Below are positions 14,965-15,177 of a DNA stretch of 15,177 nt, piece by piece. The number at the start of each line of letters is the position of its first letter. Position 1 is the first letter of the stretch. Under the pieces are notes generated by a model. The model saw only the letters and a list, made by a program, of their open reading frames with translations. It was not told the DNA's origin and did no database searches. The DNA lies in assembly GCA_948514155.1 (NCBI GenBank), contig CAOQYA010000012.1:1-15177 (forward strand), in the 5' to 3' direction. The position numbers and the translations under genes are program-made. This DNA comes from an uncultured Eubacteriales bacterium. GTDB lineage: Bacteria; Bacillota; Clostridia; Christensenellales; UBA1242.

Positions 14965-15177
14965 ATGAAAATATATTCAACTGCCGAAAAACAGGAAAGA
15001 GCGCTGCTTGTTGTTGTGCTCACAAAAAAAGGTGAAAGCAAAAATCGAAAAACGGACGAGATAACTCGTCTCGCTCTTTCCACCGACTTAGAGGTGGAGG
15101 GAGTTTTTTCGCAAACGGTGAAAGATTTTAATCGCTCCACAGTGATTGGCAGCGGCAAGGTGGACGAAATCGCTGAA
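14965..15177 (+). CDS. hflX: GTPase HflX, N-terminal part, runs off right edge
   Basis: The first 71 codons are present and the frame is open to the last base. The sequence matches the N-terminal domain of HflX: ERALLVVVLTKKG, then ITRLALSTDLEVEGVFSQ, and the conserved nucleotide-binding segment TVIGSGKVDEIAE. HflX is a ribosome-associated GTPase that splits stalled or hibernating ribosomes under stress. The GTPase G motifs lie beyond the window. The call rests on the N-terminal domain only. The start has no usable Shine-Dalgarno. Confidence 0.85.
   Translation, partial: MKIYSTAEKQERALLVVVLTKKGESKNRKTDEITRLALSTDLEVEGVFSQTVKDFNRSTVIGSGKVDEIAE

Noticed and set aside
1..15177. CRISPR array, transposase, phage genes, tRNA or rRNA
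   Set aside because: I looked for regular direct repeats with spacers, recombinase or capsid proteins, and tRNA cloverleaf motifs, and saw none.

Overview
The window looks like the chromosome of an uncultured, moderately AT-rich member of the Firmicutes (Clostridia-like). The evidence is purine-rich Shine-Dalgarno sites (up to TAAGGAGGA), sigma-A type promoters, Gram-positive lipoboxes, and a walJ-htrA pair like the tail of the Bacillus walRK operon. No phage, IS, CRISPR, tRNA or rRNA is visible. I cannot name the species from sequence alone.

Layout. Positions 1-530 (-) hold the C-terminal part of an unrecognised glycine-rich protein whose 5' end is missing. It abuts a structured, gene-free stretch (about 464-680) made of nested inverted repeats between two copies of a 10-bp palindrome. 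Next come two tandem radC-like genes (788-2216, +) behind a good promoter. They meet, tail to tail with a 4-bp overlap, a small winged-helix-like protein with a C-terminal membrane anchor (2213-2575, -). A divergently transcribed 191-aa acidic coiled-coil-like protein follows (2691-3266, +) and ends in a terminator built over its stop codon. A second anchored winged-helix-like protein (3353-3712, +, TTG start), apparently homologous to the first, heads a tight nucleotide excision repair operon: uvrB (3715-5676), a xylose-isomerase-like TIM barrel (5706-6494) and uvrA (6497-9334).

The second half holds walJ (9388-10170) and a lipoprotein-anchored HtrA protease (10206-11216), then an isolated 659-aa, mostly helical orphan (11292-13271) with its own promoter. 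Its bidirectional terminator is shared with a convergent class II fructose-bisphosphate aldolase (13303-14223, -). Divergent from the aldolase is an unknown lipoprotein (14286-14957, +), and the 5' part of hflX runs off the right edge.

Main points of interest: (i) the TIM barrel between uvrB and uvrA has, by eye, a counterpart for each of the nine metal ligands of endonuclease IV, suggesting an AP-endonuclease-like partner of UvrAB; (ii) a pair of homologous membrane-anchored winged-helix-like proteins, one leading the uvr operon; (iii) three genes (walJ, fba, hflX) whose -10 boxes lie only 6-7 nt before the start codon, implying leaderless mRNAs beside genes with strong Shine-Dalgarno sites; (iv) tandem radC paralogs, one with an altered JAMM motif; (v) the foldback/palindrome region next to a gene that has lost its 5' end.
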